Assembly: GCF_000829675.1 (NCBI RefSeq)
Contig: NZ_BBRX01000004.1
Span: forward strand, 1 to 32,464
Origin: Acinetobacter rudis
GTDB taxonomy: Bacteria > Pseudomonadota > Gammaproteobacteria > Pseudomonadales > Moraxellaceae
DNA length: 32,464 nucleotides
Reading direction: 5' to 3'
Shown here: positions 15,704 through 23,635 of the stretch, piece after piece
How the letters are laid out: each line of letters begins with the position of its first letter
How positions within the stretch are numbered: the stretch's first letter is position 1
Made by a program: the position numbers and the translations under genes
Notes under the pieces: generated by a model
Told to the model about the DNA's origin: nothing
The model's input: the letters and a program-made list of their open reading frames with translations, nothing else
Databases searched by the model: none

Positions 15704-16381
15704 TTAATCATGTGTCTTAACATGAGCCTTGGGCTCATGTGTATTTCTGACCAGCACATAGGCATAAGTAGGAACAGGATAGCTTGATCCAAAAAACCGC
15801 TGACTTTTAGCATCATGGTAAATGGTCTTCTCTAGATCCATCATTAAATTATTGTGCTGATCTATTTTATAAAATATATCTGGGCCTTCACGGAGATGAA
15901 CCACAATTTCATGGTGATCTTCGTCTAAACTCCAAAGATCTTGACGATAAGACTGCACCATACCTTGATGCCTCGCATATACCCTTCCCGATTGCACCAA
16001 CATCCGATGTGAAGTTCCATCAGGCAGTAAATTTAAAATATACTGCACCTGACCATTCTCACAGTTAATCAATGCTTGTTCGCAGCTCATACTGGTCTGA
16101 TAACGCCCAACATATTCAAGCTGTAAGGCTGAAACGGTGCGCTCATTATTTTTAAAAGGTAAATGCGTATTATGCGGTACATTGGATTGACTAATGACAT
16201 CAGCCAAAGTCACTGCATCAACGTCTTTATGTGCTAGCTTAGCAAAATCCACCTTAGATGAACCGTCATTGACGACCTGCAAAGGGTCTAGCTCTTGTTT
16301 TTGCCTACAGCCCACAAGTAGCAATAAAGTTGAGCCAAACACCACTATGTTTGAGCAAATTTTCCTATGAAAAATTCTCAT
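15704..16381 (-). CDS. Putative lipoprotein of unknown function
   Basis: A 225-residue predicted lipoprotein. The N-terminus has basic residues, a hydrophobic stretch and the lipobox LVGC with acceptor Cys25. The residue after the cysteine is Arg, with no Asp at +2, so outer-membrane sorting is likely. Residues 95-170 form a beta-rich domain (YVGRYQTSMSCEQALINCEN, then YILNLLPDG) with two cysteines eight residues apart. This faintly recalls the beta-barrel domain of NlpE, a copper- and surface-stress lipoprotein, but the similarity is too low to name it. It is transcribed alone, on the opposite strand from its neighbours. An Acinetobacter-restricted envelope protein is the most I can say. Confidence 0.75.
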   Translation of the reverse strand: MRIFHRKICSNIVVFGSTLLLLVGCRQKQELDPLQVVNDGSSKVDFAKLAHKDVDAVTLADVISQSNVPHNTHLPFKNNERTVSALQLEYVGRYQTSMSCEQALINCENGQVQYILNLLPDGTSHRMLVQSGRVYARHQGMVQSYRQDLWSLDEDHHEIVVHLREGPDIFYKIDQHNNLMMDLEKTIYHDAKSQRFFGSSYPVPTYAYVLVRNTHEPKAHVKTHD

Positions 16382-16665
16382 TTCTTGGCCTTACTGCCTT
16401 ATTAACAACGATCCAACGTGACAAATATATCGTATTCATTTTTATAATGACAATCACCAAATGGCAATTTTTACAAAGTCAGTTCACACTCATCCTCAGA
16501 TGATGCAGTAAATTAGAGCCTATCATACGCAATTACACCTTTAAAACAACTTACCGAATCACCATATCTAATTAAAACAAGCTCATGTAAAAATAGTCTC
16601 ATCCCTTAATCTGCTGAAAACAATATTCTTATTGCTCTCTAGCTCCCTTACTTCAGGAGAATTAA

Positions 16666-16944
16666 ATGACCCAGTCTGGTTTAACTCGCTCCAATCAACA
16701 AAAAATGATTGCTGGTGTGATGGGCGGAATCGCGGAACGCTTTGGTTGGAACGCCACATTACTACGCGTTTTATTTGTTGGTGTTTCAATATTAAGTGCA
16801 GGCTTTCCTGGGATTTTGATTTACCTCATCTTATGGTTTGTCATTCCCGCTGCACAGCCACAACGCTATGTAGCAACATCACCAGCCCCCCAGCAATCAA
16901 CAAAAATGCGCACCGTCTATGATGAACAGCAATTAAGACGTTAG
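16666..16944 (+). CDS. Small PspC-domain membrane protein
   Basis: A 92-residue protein with a PspC domain. The signature NQQKMIAGVMGGIAERFGWN (residues 9-28) leads into LLRVLFVGVSIL and one long hydrophobic segment (about 33-61, ending in LILWFVIP), then a short polar tail. PspC proteins sit in the inner membrane; in enterobacteria PspC helps sense envelope stress and control PspF. No pspA, pspB or pspF is nearby, so only the domain can be assigned, and a stand-alone role is uncertain. AGGAG lies eight bases before the ATG. The gene converges on the Lrp-type regulator across a shared terminator. Confidence 0.88.
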   Translation: MTQSGLTRSNQQKMIAGVMGGIAERFGWNATLLRVLFVGVSILSAGFPGILIYLILWFVIPAAQPQRYVATSPAPQQSTKMRTVYDEQQLRR

Positions 16945-16965
16945 AACCTGATCATTCGATTGCAA

Positions 16966-17003
16966 AAAACCGATACCCACTAAATCACGGCGTATCGGTT
17001 TTC
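16966..17003. terminator. Bidirectional terminator between pspC-like and Lrp-type genes
   Basis: AAAACCGATAC (16966-16976) and GTATCGGTTTT (16992-17002) form a perfect 11-base-pair stem. The minus-strand T-run (complement of the A-run from 16964) is longer than the plus-strand one, so it serves the Lrp-type gene best and the PspC gene adequately. Confidence 0.85.
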
Positions 17004-17034
17004 TAAAACTCAACTTTCTACTCAAGCCAAATAT

Positions 17035-17472
17035 TTAGATCACCTTTTCCAATATAATCTTTGAATTGATATTGGTAATCCCCTTCACTTTATTCAGTTT
17101 ATAAATAACAAACTGCGAAAAGGCATTGAGGTCTTTGGTGGCAACATGCAATACATAGTTTGATTCCCCAGTAATAATATAGGCTTTGGTAACCTCTTCG
17201 AATTTCTCAATCGCACTTAAAAATGATTTATGATCAAACTCTGTCAATTGTGCCAGTTTAATTTCAACGATGGCCTCAATATGAATACCCATTTTTGCGT
17301 AATTCAACTTAGCCATATATTTCTCAATCACCCCACTTGACTCCAATAACTTAATACGTCGGTGACAAGCTGATGTTGATAAATTAACTAACTCCGCAAT
17401 CTCTTGATTACTTAAACGTGCGTTATCCTGCAAAATTTTCAATATTTTGAGGTCTATAGCATCAAATTTCAT
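17035..17472 (-). CDS. Lrp/AsnC-family regulator, probably of the kynurenine genes
   Basis: A 145-residue Lrp/AsnC regulator. Residues 1-60 hold the helix-turn-helix (LKILKILQDNARLSNQEIAE, then LSTSACHRRIKLLESSGVI); residues 65-145 form the RAM ligand-binding and oligomerisation domain. It is transcribed away from kynureninase with a 145-base shared control region. In Pseudomonas an AsnC-type regulator, KynR, stands next to kyn genes and activates them in response to kynurenine; the same role here is inferred from layout. It is distinct in sequence from the second Lrp-type protein further along, so the two are not a recent duplication. Confidence 0.9.
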   Translation of the reverse strand: MKFDAIDLKILKILQDNARLSNQEIAELVNLSTSACHRRIKLLESSGVIEKYMAKLNYAKMGIHIEAIVEIKLAQLTEFDHKSFLSAIEKFEEVTKAYIITGESNYVLHVATKDLNAFSQFVIYKLNKVKGITNINSKIILEKVI

Positions 17473-17538
17473 ATTGAAATAATATCCTTATAAAATGCAT
17501 TATTATTAAATCATATCCTACAATATAGTTTTTTGATC

Positions 17539-17556
17539 AAATATTATCGAATATTT
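17539..17556. promoter_or_regulatory. Palindrome at the kynU promoter, candidate Lrp-type operator
   Basis: AAATATT (17539-17545) and AATATTT (17550-17556) form a perfect inverted repeat with a four-base centre. It covers the place where the -35 box would lie relative to the -10 at 17574. AT-rich palindromes are typical of Lrp/AsnC sites. Confidence 0.5.
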
Positions 17557-17570
17557 CGCCAATTTTACCG

Positions 17571-17579
17571 TGTTAAAAT
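17571..17579 (+). promoter_or_regulatory. Extended -10 element of the kynU operon
   Basis: TGT followed by TAAAAT (17574-17579) is an extended -10 element. Transcription would start near 17586, about 30 bases before the kynU ATG. The absence of a good -35 box fits activation by the divergent regulator. Confidence 0.5.
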
Positions 17580-17617
17580 CGAATAACAATAGGGAAGTAA
17601 AATAGGTGTAATAGTAA

Positions 17618-18871
17618 ATGATTAATCGCGAGCAATGCCTAGCTTGGGACAAGGAAGATCAACTCAATCAGTTTAAACAGCACTTTGCATTACCAGAGGG
17701 TGTAATTTATCTCGACGGTAATTCACTTGGCGCTCAACCTACTGCAGCTCTGAGTTTAGCCAATCATGTGGTGACCCAAGAATGGGGAAAAGATCTGATT
17801 AATAGTTGGAACACTGCAGATTGGTGGGGATTACCGACCCGACTCGGAGATAAAGTTGCACAGTTAATAGGGGCAGATTCTGGTGAAACAGTTATTACTG
17901 ATTCAACCACTCTCAATCTGTTTAAGGTCCTTTCAGCAGCCATTAAAATCCAAGCAGAACAGTATCCTGAACGAAAGGTTATTGTGGCTGAAAAAGATGC
18001 TTTTCCAACAGACCTCTATATTATTGAAGGTTTGATCAATCAAATTAGCCAAGGTTATCGCTTAGTACTCATTGAAAGTAATGAAGACTTATATAGCCTA
18101 CTCGACAGCAACGAAGTTGTTGCAGTGGTCTTGTCTCATGTCAATTATCGCACGGGTTATTTTTATGATATGTCCGCAATCAATGCCAAAATTCATGAAA
18201 AAAATGCTTTAGTCATTTGGGACTTATGCCACTCTGTCGGTGCTGTTCCCATGGAACTCAAGCAAACCGATAGTGACTTTGCTATTGGCTGTACGTATAA
18301 GTACCTCAATGGTGGCCCAGGTTCTCCAGCATTACTTTGGGTCAATCCTAAGCATCAAGAAGGTTTTTGGCAGCCACTATCAGGTTGGTGGGGACATCAA
18401 CAGCCTTTTGCCATGGCCCAACACTATCAGCCATCTCAAGGGATTCGTCGCTATCTTTGTGGTACTCAACCTATCGTATCCATGCGACTGATTGAATGTG
18501 GGCTTGATATTTTTCTATCTACAGATATGCAGCTAATACGTGAAAAATCTTTAAAGCTAACAGATCTATTCATGCAATTAGTTGAACAAGAATGTTCTGA
18601 ATTTGGCTTTACACTGATTACACCTAAACAACATAAGCATCGTGGTAGTCATGTCAGCTTTCGTCATGAACAGGGTTACGCCATTATTCAAGCCCTGATC
18701 GCGCGTGGTGTGATCGGTGACTATCGTGAACCTGAAGTCCTTCGCTTTGGCATCACCCCTTTATATCTTGGTTATGAGGACATCTGGAATGCAGTGCAAC
18801 ACCTCAAGAACGTCATGACTCATGCAGAGTGGAAAAATAAACAATATCAGATTCGTGGATCGGTGACTTAA
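17618..18871 (+). CDS. kynU: Kynureninase
   Basis: A 417-residue PLP-dependent enzyme of aminotransferase fold (EC 3.7.1.3), which cleaves L-kynurenine to anthranilate and alanine. The N-terminal YLDGNSLGAQP (residues 31-41) is the family signature; IWDLCHSVGAVP (200-211) contains the PLP-contacting Asp202; and Lys228 in GCTYKYLNGGPGSPA forms the Schiff base. The length agrees with bacterial kynureninases (about 416). It is the first gene of an operon with a permease and an arylformamidase and is divergent from an Lrp-type regulator. TAGGTG precedes the ATG. Anthranilate can be used for tryptophan synthesis or sent through catechol to the beta-ketoadipate pathway. Confidence 0.96.
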   Translation: MINREQCLAWDKEDQLNQFKQHFALPEGVIYLDGNSLGAQPTAALSLANHVVTQEWGKDLINSWNTADWWGLPTRLGDKVAQLIGADSGETVITDSTTLNLFKVLSAAIKIQAEQYPERKVIVAEKDAFPTDLYIIEGLINQISQGYRLVLIESNEDLYSLLDSNEVVAVVLSHVNYRTGYFYDMSAINAKIHEKNALVIWDLCHSVGAVPMELKQTDSDFAIGCTYKYLNGGPGSPALLWVNPKHQEGFWQPLSGWWGHQQPFAMAQHYQPSQGIRRYLCGTQPIVSMRLIECGLDIFLSTDMQLIREKSLKLTDLFMQLVEQECSEFGFTLITPKQHKHRGSHVSFRHEQGYAIIQALIARGVIGDYREPEVLRFGITPLYLGYEDIWNAVQHLKNVMTHAEWKNKQYQIRGSVT

Positions 18872-18914
18872 CTCGAAGTCAGCATAAGATTCACACATCA
18901 GGCTAGGAGGGCCT

Positions 18915-20321
18915 ATGAGTAATTTTGATAAAATACAAACACGTGAAGCAGGTTTGCACAAACAACTTTCCGCTAAGCAAATGGCCATGATCGCAATCGG
19001 AGGTGCAATTGGTACAGGTTTGTTTATGGGCAGTAAATTTGCAATTAGCTTCGCAGGGCCTGCGGTCATCGTGAGCTATGCCATTGGTGGCCTAATTGCA
19101 TTTGCACTTATGGCTTGCTTAGCAGAAATGACTGTTCAACATCCGACTTCAGGCTCATTTGGCGCATATGCGGAACACTATATGAATCCCTTAGCAGGCT
19201 TCTTAGTCCGTTATAGCTATTGGGCCTGTATTGTGCTTGCTGTAGGGACGGAAATCACAGCAGTTGCCGATTATATGAAGCTTTGGTTTCCGCATGTCGA
19301 TGCGTGGATTTGGATTGCTTTTTTCTCTCTGACTTTACTTTTGGTCAATGCCTATAGTGTCAAAGCCTTTGGCTTTGTCGAATATTGGTTCTCAACGATT
19401 AAAGTCTTTGCCATTATTGTCTTTATCCTACTGGCCATTGGAATTTTGACTCAAGGAAGCTCACCGAGCACCCATGTTGTTGAAAACTTAACTGGGCATG
19501 GTGGATTTTTTCCTAACGGTTTCCATGGTGTTTGGCTGGGTGTAATTATCTCGATCTTTAGCTACTTAAGTATTGAAATGATTGCTGTTGCTGCTGGTGA
19601 GGCTGCCGATCCTGAAAAAGCTGTCAAATATGCCTTTAAAAGCACCGCAATTCGCTTAGTTTTATTTTATTTACTCTCGTTATTCCTGATTGTCAGCTTA
19701 GTGCCTTGGACGATCCTGATAGGTCAAGACGCAACAAGCCCCTTTGTCATGGTGATGCAAATTGTTGGCATTCCCTATGCTGACAGTATCCTCAACTTTA
19801 TTGTTATTGTGGCTGCCTTATCTGCAATGAACAGCATGCTGTATATTTCAACCCGCATGTTATTTAGCTTATCTCGAGCAGGTGATGCACCTAAACGTTT
19901 TGGTCGACTTGCTGCAAATGGTGTACCGATTAATGCGCTACTACTCTCTGCAGTCGGTATTGGTATCGCAAGTATTGTCTATACCCTAAATCCAGAGTCA
20001 GCTTTTCCAATCATGATTGCACTTTCCATGTTTGGTGCACTGTTTACTTGGGGAAGTATATTCATGACACACTTATTTTTCAGAAGACATTTACGCCAGT
20101 CTAAAATTGATTTGAAATTTAAAATTCCGGGTAGTCATTTGATTTCAGTCTTAGGTTTACTCGCGATACTCAGTATTACACTCACCACATGGTTCACCGA
20201 TGAGTTTAAATCAACACTACAGTTTGGTATCCCCTTTTTGATCATACTTATAGTGTCTTATCTCGTTAAAAATGCCTTAGCTAAACGCAATCCATCGCGT
20301 CAAGAACATTCTACTGAGTAA
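18915..20321 (+). CDS. APC-family amino-acid permease
   Basis: A 468-residue inner-membrane amino-acid:H+ symporter of the APC superfamily, AAT subgroup, with about 12 membrane segments. The TM1 signature AMIAIGGAIGTGLFMGS (residues 24-40) and the following GPAVIVSYAIGGLIAFALM segment are characteristic. AGGAGG before the start is the best ribosome-binding site in this operon. It is located 43 bases after kynureninase and five before the formamidase, so kynurenine, formylkynurenine or tryptophan is a likely substrate. Family members also carry GABA, serine, phenylalanine or proline, and the sequence alone does not decide. Confidence 0.92.
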   Translation: MSNFDKIQTREAGLHKQLSAKQMAMIAIGGAIGTGLFMGSKFAISFAGPAVIVSYAIGGLIAFALMACLAEMTVQHPTSGSFGAYAEHYMNPLAGFLVRYSYWACIVLAVGTEITAVADYMKLWFPHVDAWIWIAFFSLTLLLVNAYSVKAFGFVEYWFSTIKVFAIIVFILLAIGILTQGSSPSTHVVENLTGHGGFFPNGFHGVWLGVIISIFSYLSIEMIAVAAGEAADPEKAVKYAFKSTAIRLVLFYLLSLFLIVSLVPWTILIGQDATSPFVMVMQIVGIPYADSILNFIVIVAALSAMNSMLYISTRMLFSLSRAGDAPKRFGRLAANGVPINALLLSAVGIGIASIVYTLNPESAFPIMIALSMFGALFTWGSIFMTHLFFRRHLRQSKIDLKFKIPGSHLISVLGLLAILSITLTTWFTDEFKSTLQFGIPFLIILIVSYLVKNALAKRNPSRQEHSTE

Positions 20322-20326
20322 CTGCC

Positions 20327-21073
20327 ATGATCAATAACTATGACAACGCCAGCACAGTAAAGAGCGAAGAAGAGATTTTAAGAGATTTTCAAGCGCGTAG
20401 TTTAAGTTGTTATCGTCAGTATTCTTGTATTCGTGATATTCCCTATGCTTCAAGCAAACGTACATGCTTAGATCTATTTCAATCAGAGCGCGCCCAAAAA
20501 ACCGTTGTGTTTATACACGGCGGCTATTGGCAATGGTGTGATAAATCAGACTTCGCATTTATCGCACCTTATATTCTTAAACAAGAGATGCAATGTGTAC
20601 TTTTAGAGTATGGACTTGCCCCACACTACACCCTAAGCGATATCGTCGCGCAAGTTAAACAAGCGATTGATTTTATCGTGCAGCAAGACTGGATGAGCCA
20701 AGAGCTTATCTTGGTAGGCCATTCTGCTGGTGCACATTTAGCAGCATTGATGCTTGATCATCCTAGAGTCAATCAAGCTGTGCTACTCAGTGGCATTTAT
20801 GATTTAAAGCCAATCCAATACACACCACTCAATCAAGCGCTACAGTTGAGTCAATGGGAGATAGATCATTTAAGCCCTATACTGAGCAGGCAGACCTTAA
20901 ATAAAAAATACGAGATTTACTGTGGTGGCGAAGAGTTAGAAGCACTACAGCAGCAAAGCAAGCAATACTTTCTAAAAAGACATTTTATAGATGGTCAACA
21001 GGTCAAACTTGAACTTTTCCCCAAGATCAACCATTACACCATCTTAGAACATTACTTTAAATATATATTGTAA
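20327..21073 (+). CDS. Arylformamidase-like alpha/beta hydrolase (HGGYW type)
   Basis: A 248-residue alpha/beta hydrolase resembling the eukaryotic-type kynurenine formamidase (EC 3.5.1.9), which converts N-formylkynurenine to kynurenine. The oxyanion motif HGGYW is at 64-68, the nucleophile Ser133 is in GHSAG, and His236 in KINHYTILEHY completes the triad. The acidic member is probably in YCGGEELEAL (Glu202 or Glu203), where animal enzymes have Asp. It is unrelated to the metal-dependent KynB of Pseudomonas, so I give no symbol. It starts five bases after the permease stop with little ribosome-binding site, which points to translational coupling. Position directly after kynureninase strongly supports the assignment. 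Confidence 0.85.
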   Translation: MINNYDNASTVKSEEEILRDFQARSLSCYRQYSCIRDIPYASSKRTCLDLFQSERAQKTVVFIHGGYWQWCDKSDFAFIAPYILKQEMQCVLLEYGLAPHYTLSDIVAQVKQAIDFIVQQDWMSQELILVGHSAGAHLAALMLDHPRVNQAVLLSGIYDLKPIQYTPLNQALQLSQWEIDHLSPILSRQTLNKKYEIYCGGEELEALQQQSKQYFLKRHFIDGQQVKLELFPKINHYTILEHYFKYIL

Positions 21074-21143
21074 TCATGCTCTTACCCATCATGTCCCAGT
21101 ACTCTCCTAAAGACATAATCTATCGTGCAATACAGCACCCAAC

Positions 21144-21608
21144 TTAATTCACCTTAAGATACAAGCTTTCTTTTATTTCTTCCATCACGACATAACTATG
21201 AGAAGAGGCAGATGCTGGAAGTTTTTTTAATAAATCACCCAGTAAACTACGATATGCCCCCATCTCTTTAAGTCTAGCCTTAACCAAATAATCAAACTCC
21301 CCCGAAATCAAATGGCACTCTAACACCTCTGGAATTTCTGCCAGACTCTTTGCCACCTGATCAAATACATCACCTGACTTTGCAGAGAGTTTTATTTCTA
21401 AAAACACCAATAAATTACGGTCCACATAGGCAGGATTTAAACGTGCGTAATAGCCCATTATCACGCCCTCACGCTCTAAGCGTTTGACTCGCTCGGAACA
21501 TGGCGTTGTAGATAAATTCACCTTTTGTGCTAACTCACTAATCGCAATCCGTCCATCTCGCTGCAAGATATCCAAAATCATGCAATCAATACGATCTAAT
21601 TTTCGCAT
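21144..21608 (-). CDS. Lrp-family regulator, probably of dadA
   Basis: An Lrp-family regulator of 154 residues. I choose the start MRKLDRIDCMILDILQ because AGGGAAAAG lies just upstream and it aligns with the Lrp N-terminus; a longer frame from a TTG at 21662 has no such signal. The helix-turn-helix spans about residues 18-45 (AISELAQKVNLSTTPCSERV) and the RAM domain follows from about 65. It is closer to Lrp and DadR/BkdR than the kyn-linked regulator is. It is divergent from dadA across 137 bases. Lrp-type proteins control dad genes in response to alanine in Pseudomonas and E. coli, and the same function is likely here. Confidence 0.9.
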   Translation of the reverse strand: MRKLDRIDCMILDILQRDGRIAISELAQKVNLSTTPCSERVKRLEREGVIMGYYARLNPAYVDRNLLVFLEIKLSAKSGDVFDQVAKSLAEIPEVLECHLISGEFDYLVKARLKEMGAYRSLLGDLLKKLPASASSHSYVVMEEIKESLYLKVN

Positions 21609-21680
21609 ATTCTTTTCCCTGTTTTTAGAAATTTTTCGCGACAAATACAATGAATCAACCAAACAATAGCATATATTATA

Positions 21681-21711
21681 GTTAAATTAACTCCAAGACT
21701 CACAATATACT
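21681..21711 (+). promoter_or_regulatory. dadA promoter with overlapping palindrome
   Basis: TATACT (21706-21711) is a good -10 box with TTAAAT (21682-21687) 18 bases upstream. The weak -35 is part of the palindrome GTTAAATTAAC (21681-21691), which could bind the divergent Lrp-type regulator. Confidence 0.45.
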
Positions 21712-21745
21712 AGCTGAATTAACCAATGGGTTTAAGGAATTCAAT

Positions 21746-23005
21746 ATGCATGTCATGGTCTTGGGAAGTGGCGTAATTGGCATTACCACAGCGTACTTTC
21801 TTGCTAAACAAGGGGTCAAGGTTACTGTACTTGACCGTCAGGCTGGTCCTGCCGAAGAAACAAGCTTTGGTAATGCTGGTCAAATCTCTCCAGGCTACTC
21901 AACACCATGGGCAGCACCGGGTATTCCATTTAAAGCAGTCAAGTGGATGTTTCAACATCACGCACCACTTGCCATCAATATGGATGGGAGTATGTGGCAG
22001 CTACAGTGGATGGCACAAATGCTTAAAAACTGTAATCCACAAAGCTATGCAATCAATAAAGAACGTATGACTCGTGTGGCTGAATACAGCCGTGATTGTT
22101 TACGTCAACTGCGTAAAGACACCGATATTCAATACGAACACCGTAGTAAAGGCACTTTACAGTTGTTTCGCACTGATGCTCAAATTGAAGCGGTACAACG
22201 TGATATTCAAGTTCTCAAAGAATGTGGCGTTGACCATGAATTACTCAACGCTGATGAACTTGCAAAAGTTGAACCTGCATTGGCTTATGCCAAAGACAAA
22301 CTGACAGGTGGCCTACACTTGCCTAACGATGAAACAGGTGACTGCTATATGTTTAGTAATGCACTTGCAAAAATCGCACAGGATATGGGTGTTGAGTTTA
22401 AATTCAATCAAAATGTTGAAAAACTTATTGTTGAAGGCAATGACATCAAAGGTGTTGTCGTCAATAGTCAAGTGCAAAAAGCAGATCGTTATGTTCTTGC
22501 TTTTGGTAGTTATTCTCGTGATTTCTTAAAACCTTTAGCTCTAAACCTACCTGTTTATCCAGTTAAAGGCTATTCGCTAACACTCCCGATTGTTGACGCT
22601 AACTTTGCACCACAATCAACAGTATTAGATGAAACTTATAAAATTGCGATTACACGTTTTGACCAACGTATTCGTGTAGGCGGTATGGCTGAATTAAGTG
22701 GTTTTAACTTAGGTCTAAAACAACCCCGTCGTGAAACACTAGAAATGGTTACTCAAGACTTGTTCCCAGGTGGTGATTTGGCTCAAGGATTATTCTGGAC
22801 AGGTTTACGTCCAATGACTCCAGACAGCACACCGATTATTGGTACAACGCCTTATAACAACCTGTTCATTAACACTGGACATGGTACTTTAGGTTGGACC
22901 ATGTCTTGTGGTTCAGGCAAATTGATCAGTGATATCGTGTTAAACCACACGCCAGAAATCAGCACTGAAGGCCTCTCTCTAGAGCGCTATCATCAAGTTG
23001 CCTAA
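21746..23005 (+). CDS. dadA: D-amino-acid dehydrogenase, small subunit
   Basis: A 419-residue FAD-dependent D-amino-acid dehydrogenase, which oxidatively deaminates D-alanine and other D-amino acids at the inner membrane and passes electrons to the respiratory chain. The N-terminal dinucleotide motif [19 protein letters not shown] (residues 5-23) and [22 protein letters not shown] (about 38-59) match DadA closely, and the C-terminal [15 protein letters not shown] closes the FAD site. Length equals the family norm (about 432 in E. coli). AAGGA lies before the ATG. In many relatives dadA is followed by an alanine racemase gene (dadX); here an oppositely oriented osmC-type gene follows, so the racemase must be elsewhere or absent. 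Confidence 0.96.
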   Translation: MHVMVLGSGVIGITTAYFLAKQGVKVTVLDRQAGPAEETSFGNAGQISPGYSTPWAAPGIPFKAVKWMFQHHAPLAINMDGSMWQLQWMAQMLKNCNPQSYAINKERMTRVAEYSRDCLRQLRKDTDIQYEHRSKGTLQLFRTDAQIEAVQRDIQVLKECGVDHELLNADELAKVEPALAYAKDKLTGGLHLPNDETGDCYMFSNALAKIAQDMGVEFKFNQNVEKLIVEGNDIKGVVVNSQVQKADRYVLAFGSYSRDFLKPLALNLPVYPVKGYSLTLPIVDANFAPQSTVLDETYKIAITRFDQRIRVGGMAELSGFNLGLKQPRRETLEMVTQDLFPGGDLAQGLFWTGLRPMTPDSTPIIGTTPYNNLFINTGHGTLGWTMSCGSGKLISDIVLNHTPEISTEGLSLERYHQVA

Positions 23006-23046
23006 ATGAAAACCCTGATATAGCAGTCAGTCAGTGCAATGCTGAC

Positions 23047-23517
23047 TTAGACTGCAACTGCTTGTGCTTGGCGAATCCACTGTGTATGCAATTGCACGCC
23101 AGCATCTTTAAGCAAGTTATATACAGGGCAACGTGTTGCTACTGCTGTTTGTAATGCGACAAGGCGTTGCTCTGATTCTTCAGTTTCGATATATACCGTA
23201 AAGTTTAGCTGTTGGAAATGCGGTGAAACACCTTCAACCCCCATCAAACCACGTAGATCAATTGTGCCCTGACTATCAAAACTGAGTGAGCTGAACTCAA
23301 ATTTTAGCTCTTGAGCAATGAGGGGAATCATCACAGCTTTACAGCCATTGAGTGCTGCAACTAAATATTCCATTGGGTTTGCACCCTTGTCCTTGCCGCC
23401 CAAGGCTACAGGCTCATCCATGACTACAGGTGCAAAATCACGAATTTGACTCGTAGACTGCACTCCTGACTGCCATGTCGTTTGTGCTTGAACTTGAATA
23501 AGGCTTGATGAAGACAT
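23047..23517 (-). CDS. OsmC/Ohr-family peroxide-detoxifying protein
   Basis: A 156-residue OsmC-superfamily protein. These dimers reduce organic hydroperoxides through two cysteines, here Cys59 in ANPMEYLVAALNGCKAV and Cys130 in TRCPVYNLL. Both are conserved, so a peroxidase role is plausible; the YhfA-like branch of the family is less well characterised and equally close. The gene converges on dadA with 41 bases between stop codons, where an AGTCAG/CTGACT hairpin (23029-23047) without a T-run might limit read-through. No OhrR-type regulator is adjacent. Confidence 0.88.
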   Translation of the reverse strand: MSSSSLIQVQAQTTWQSGVQSTSQIRDFAPVVMDEPVALGGKDKGANPMEYLVAALNGCKAVMIPLIAQELKFEFSSLSFDSQGTIDLRGLMGVEGVSPHFQQLNFTVYIETEESEQRLVALQTAVATRCPVYNLLKDAGVQLHTQWIRQAQAVAV

Positions 23518-23635
23518 TTACTTGATCCCAATGATTTTCTTTCAAGAAATATAGGCTGAAGTCGTGTCTAAACAAAATCACGTTTTAAGATAAGCTTATA
23601 AGGCCCTACATGCTGACCCTCTCATGTCAATTTGC

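Noticed and set aside
21609..21662. Longer Lrp-type regulator from a TTG at 21662
   Set aside because: No ribosome-binding site at the TTG; ATG at 21608 has one and aligns with the family.
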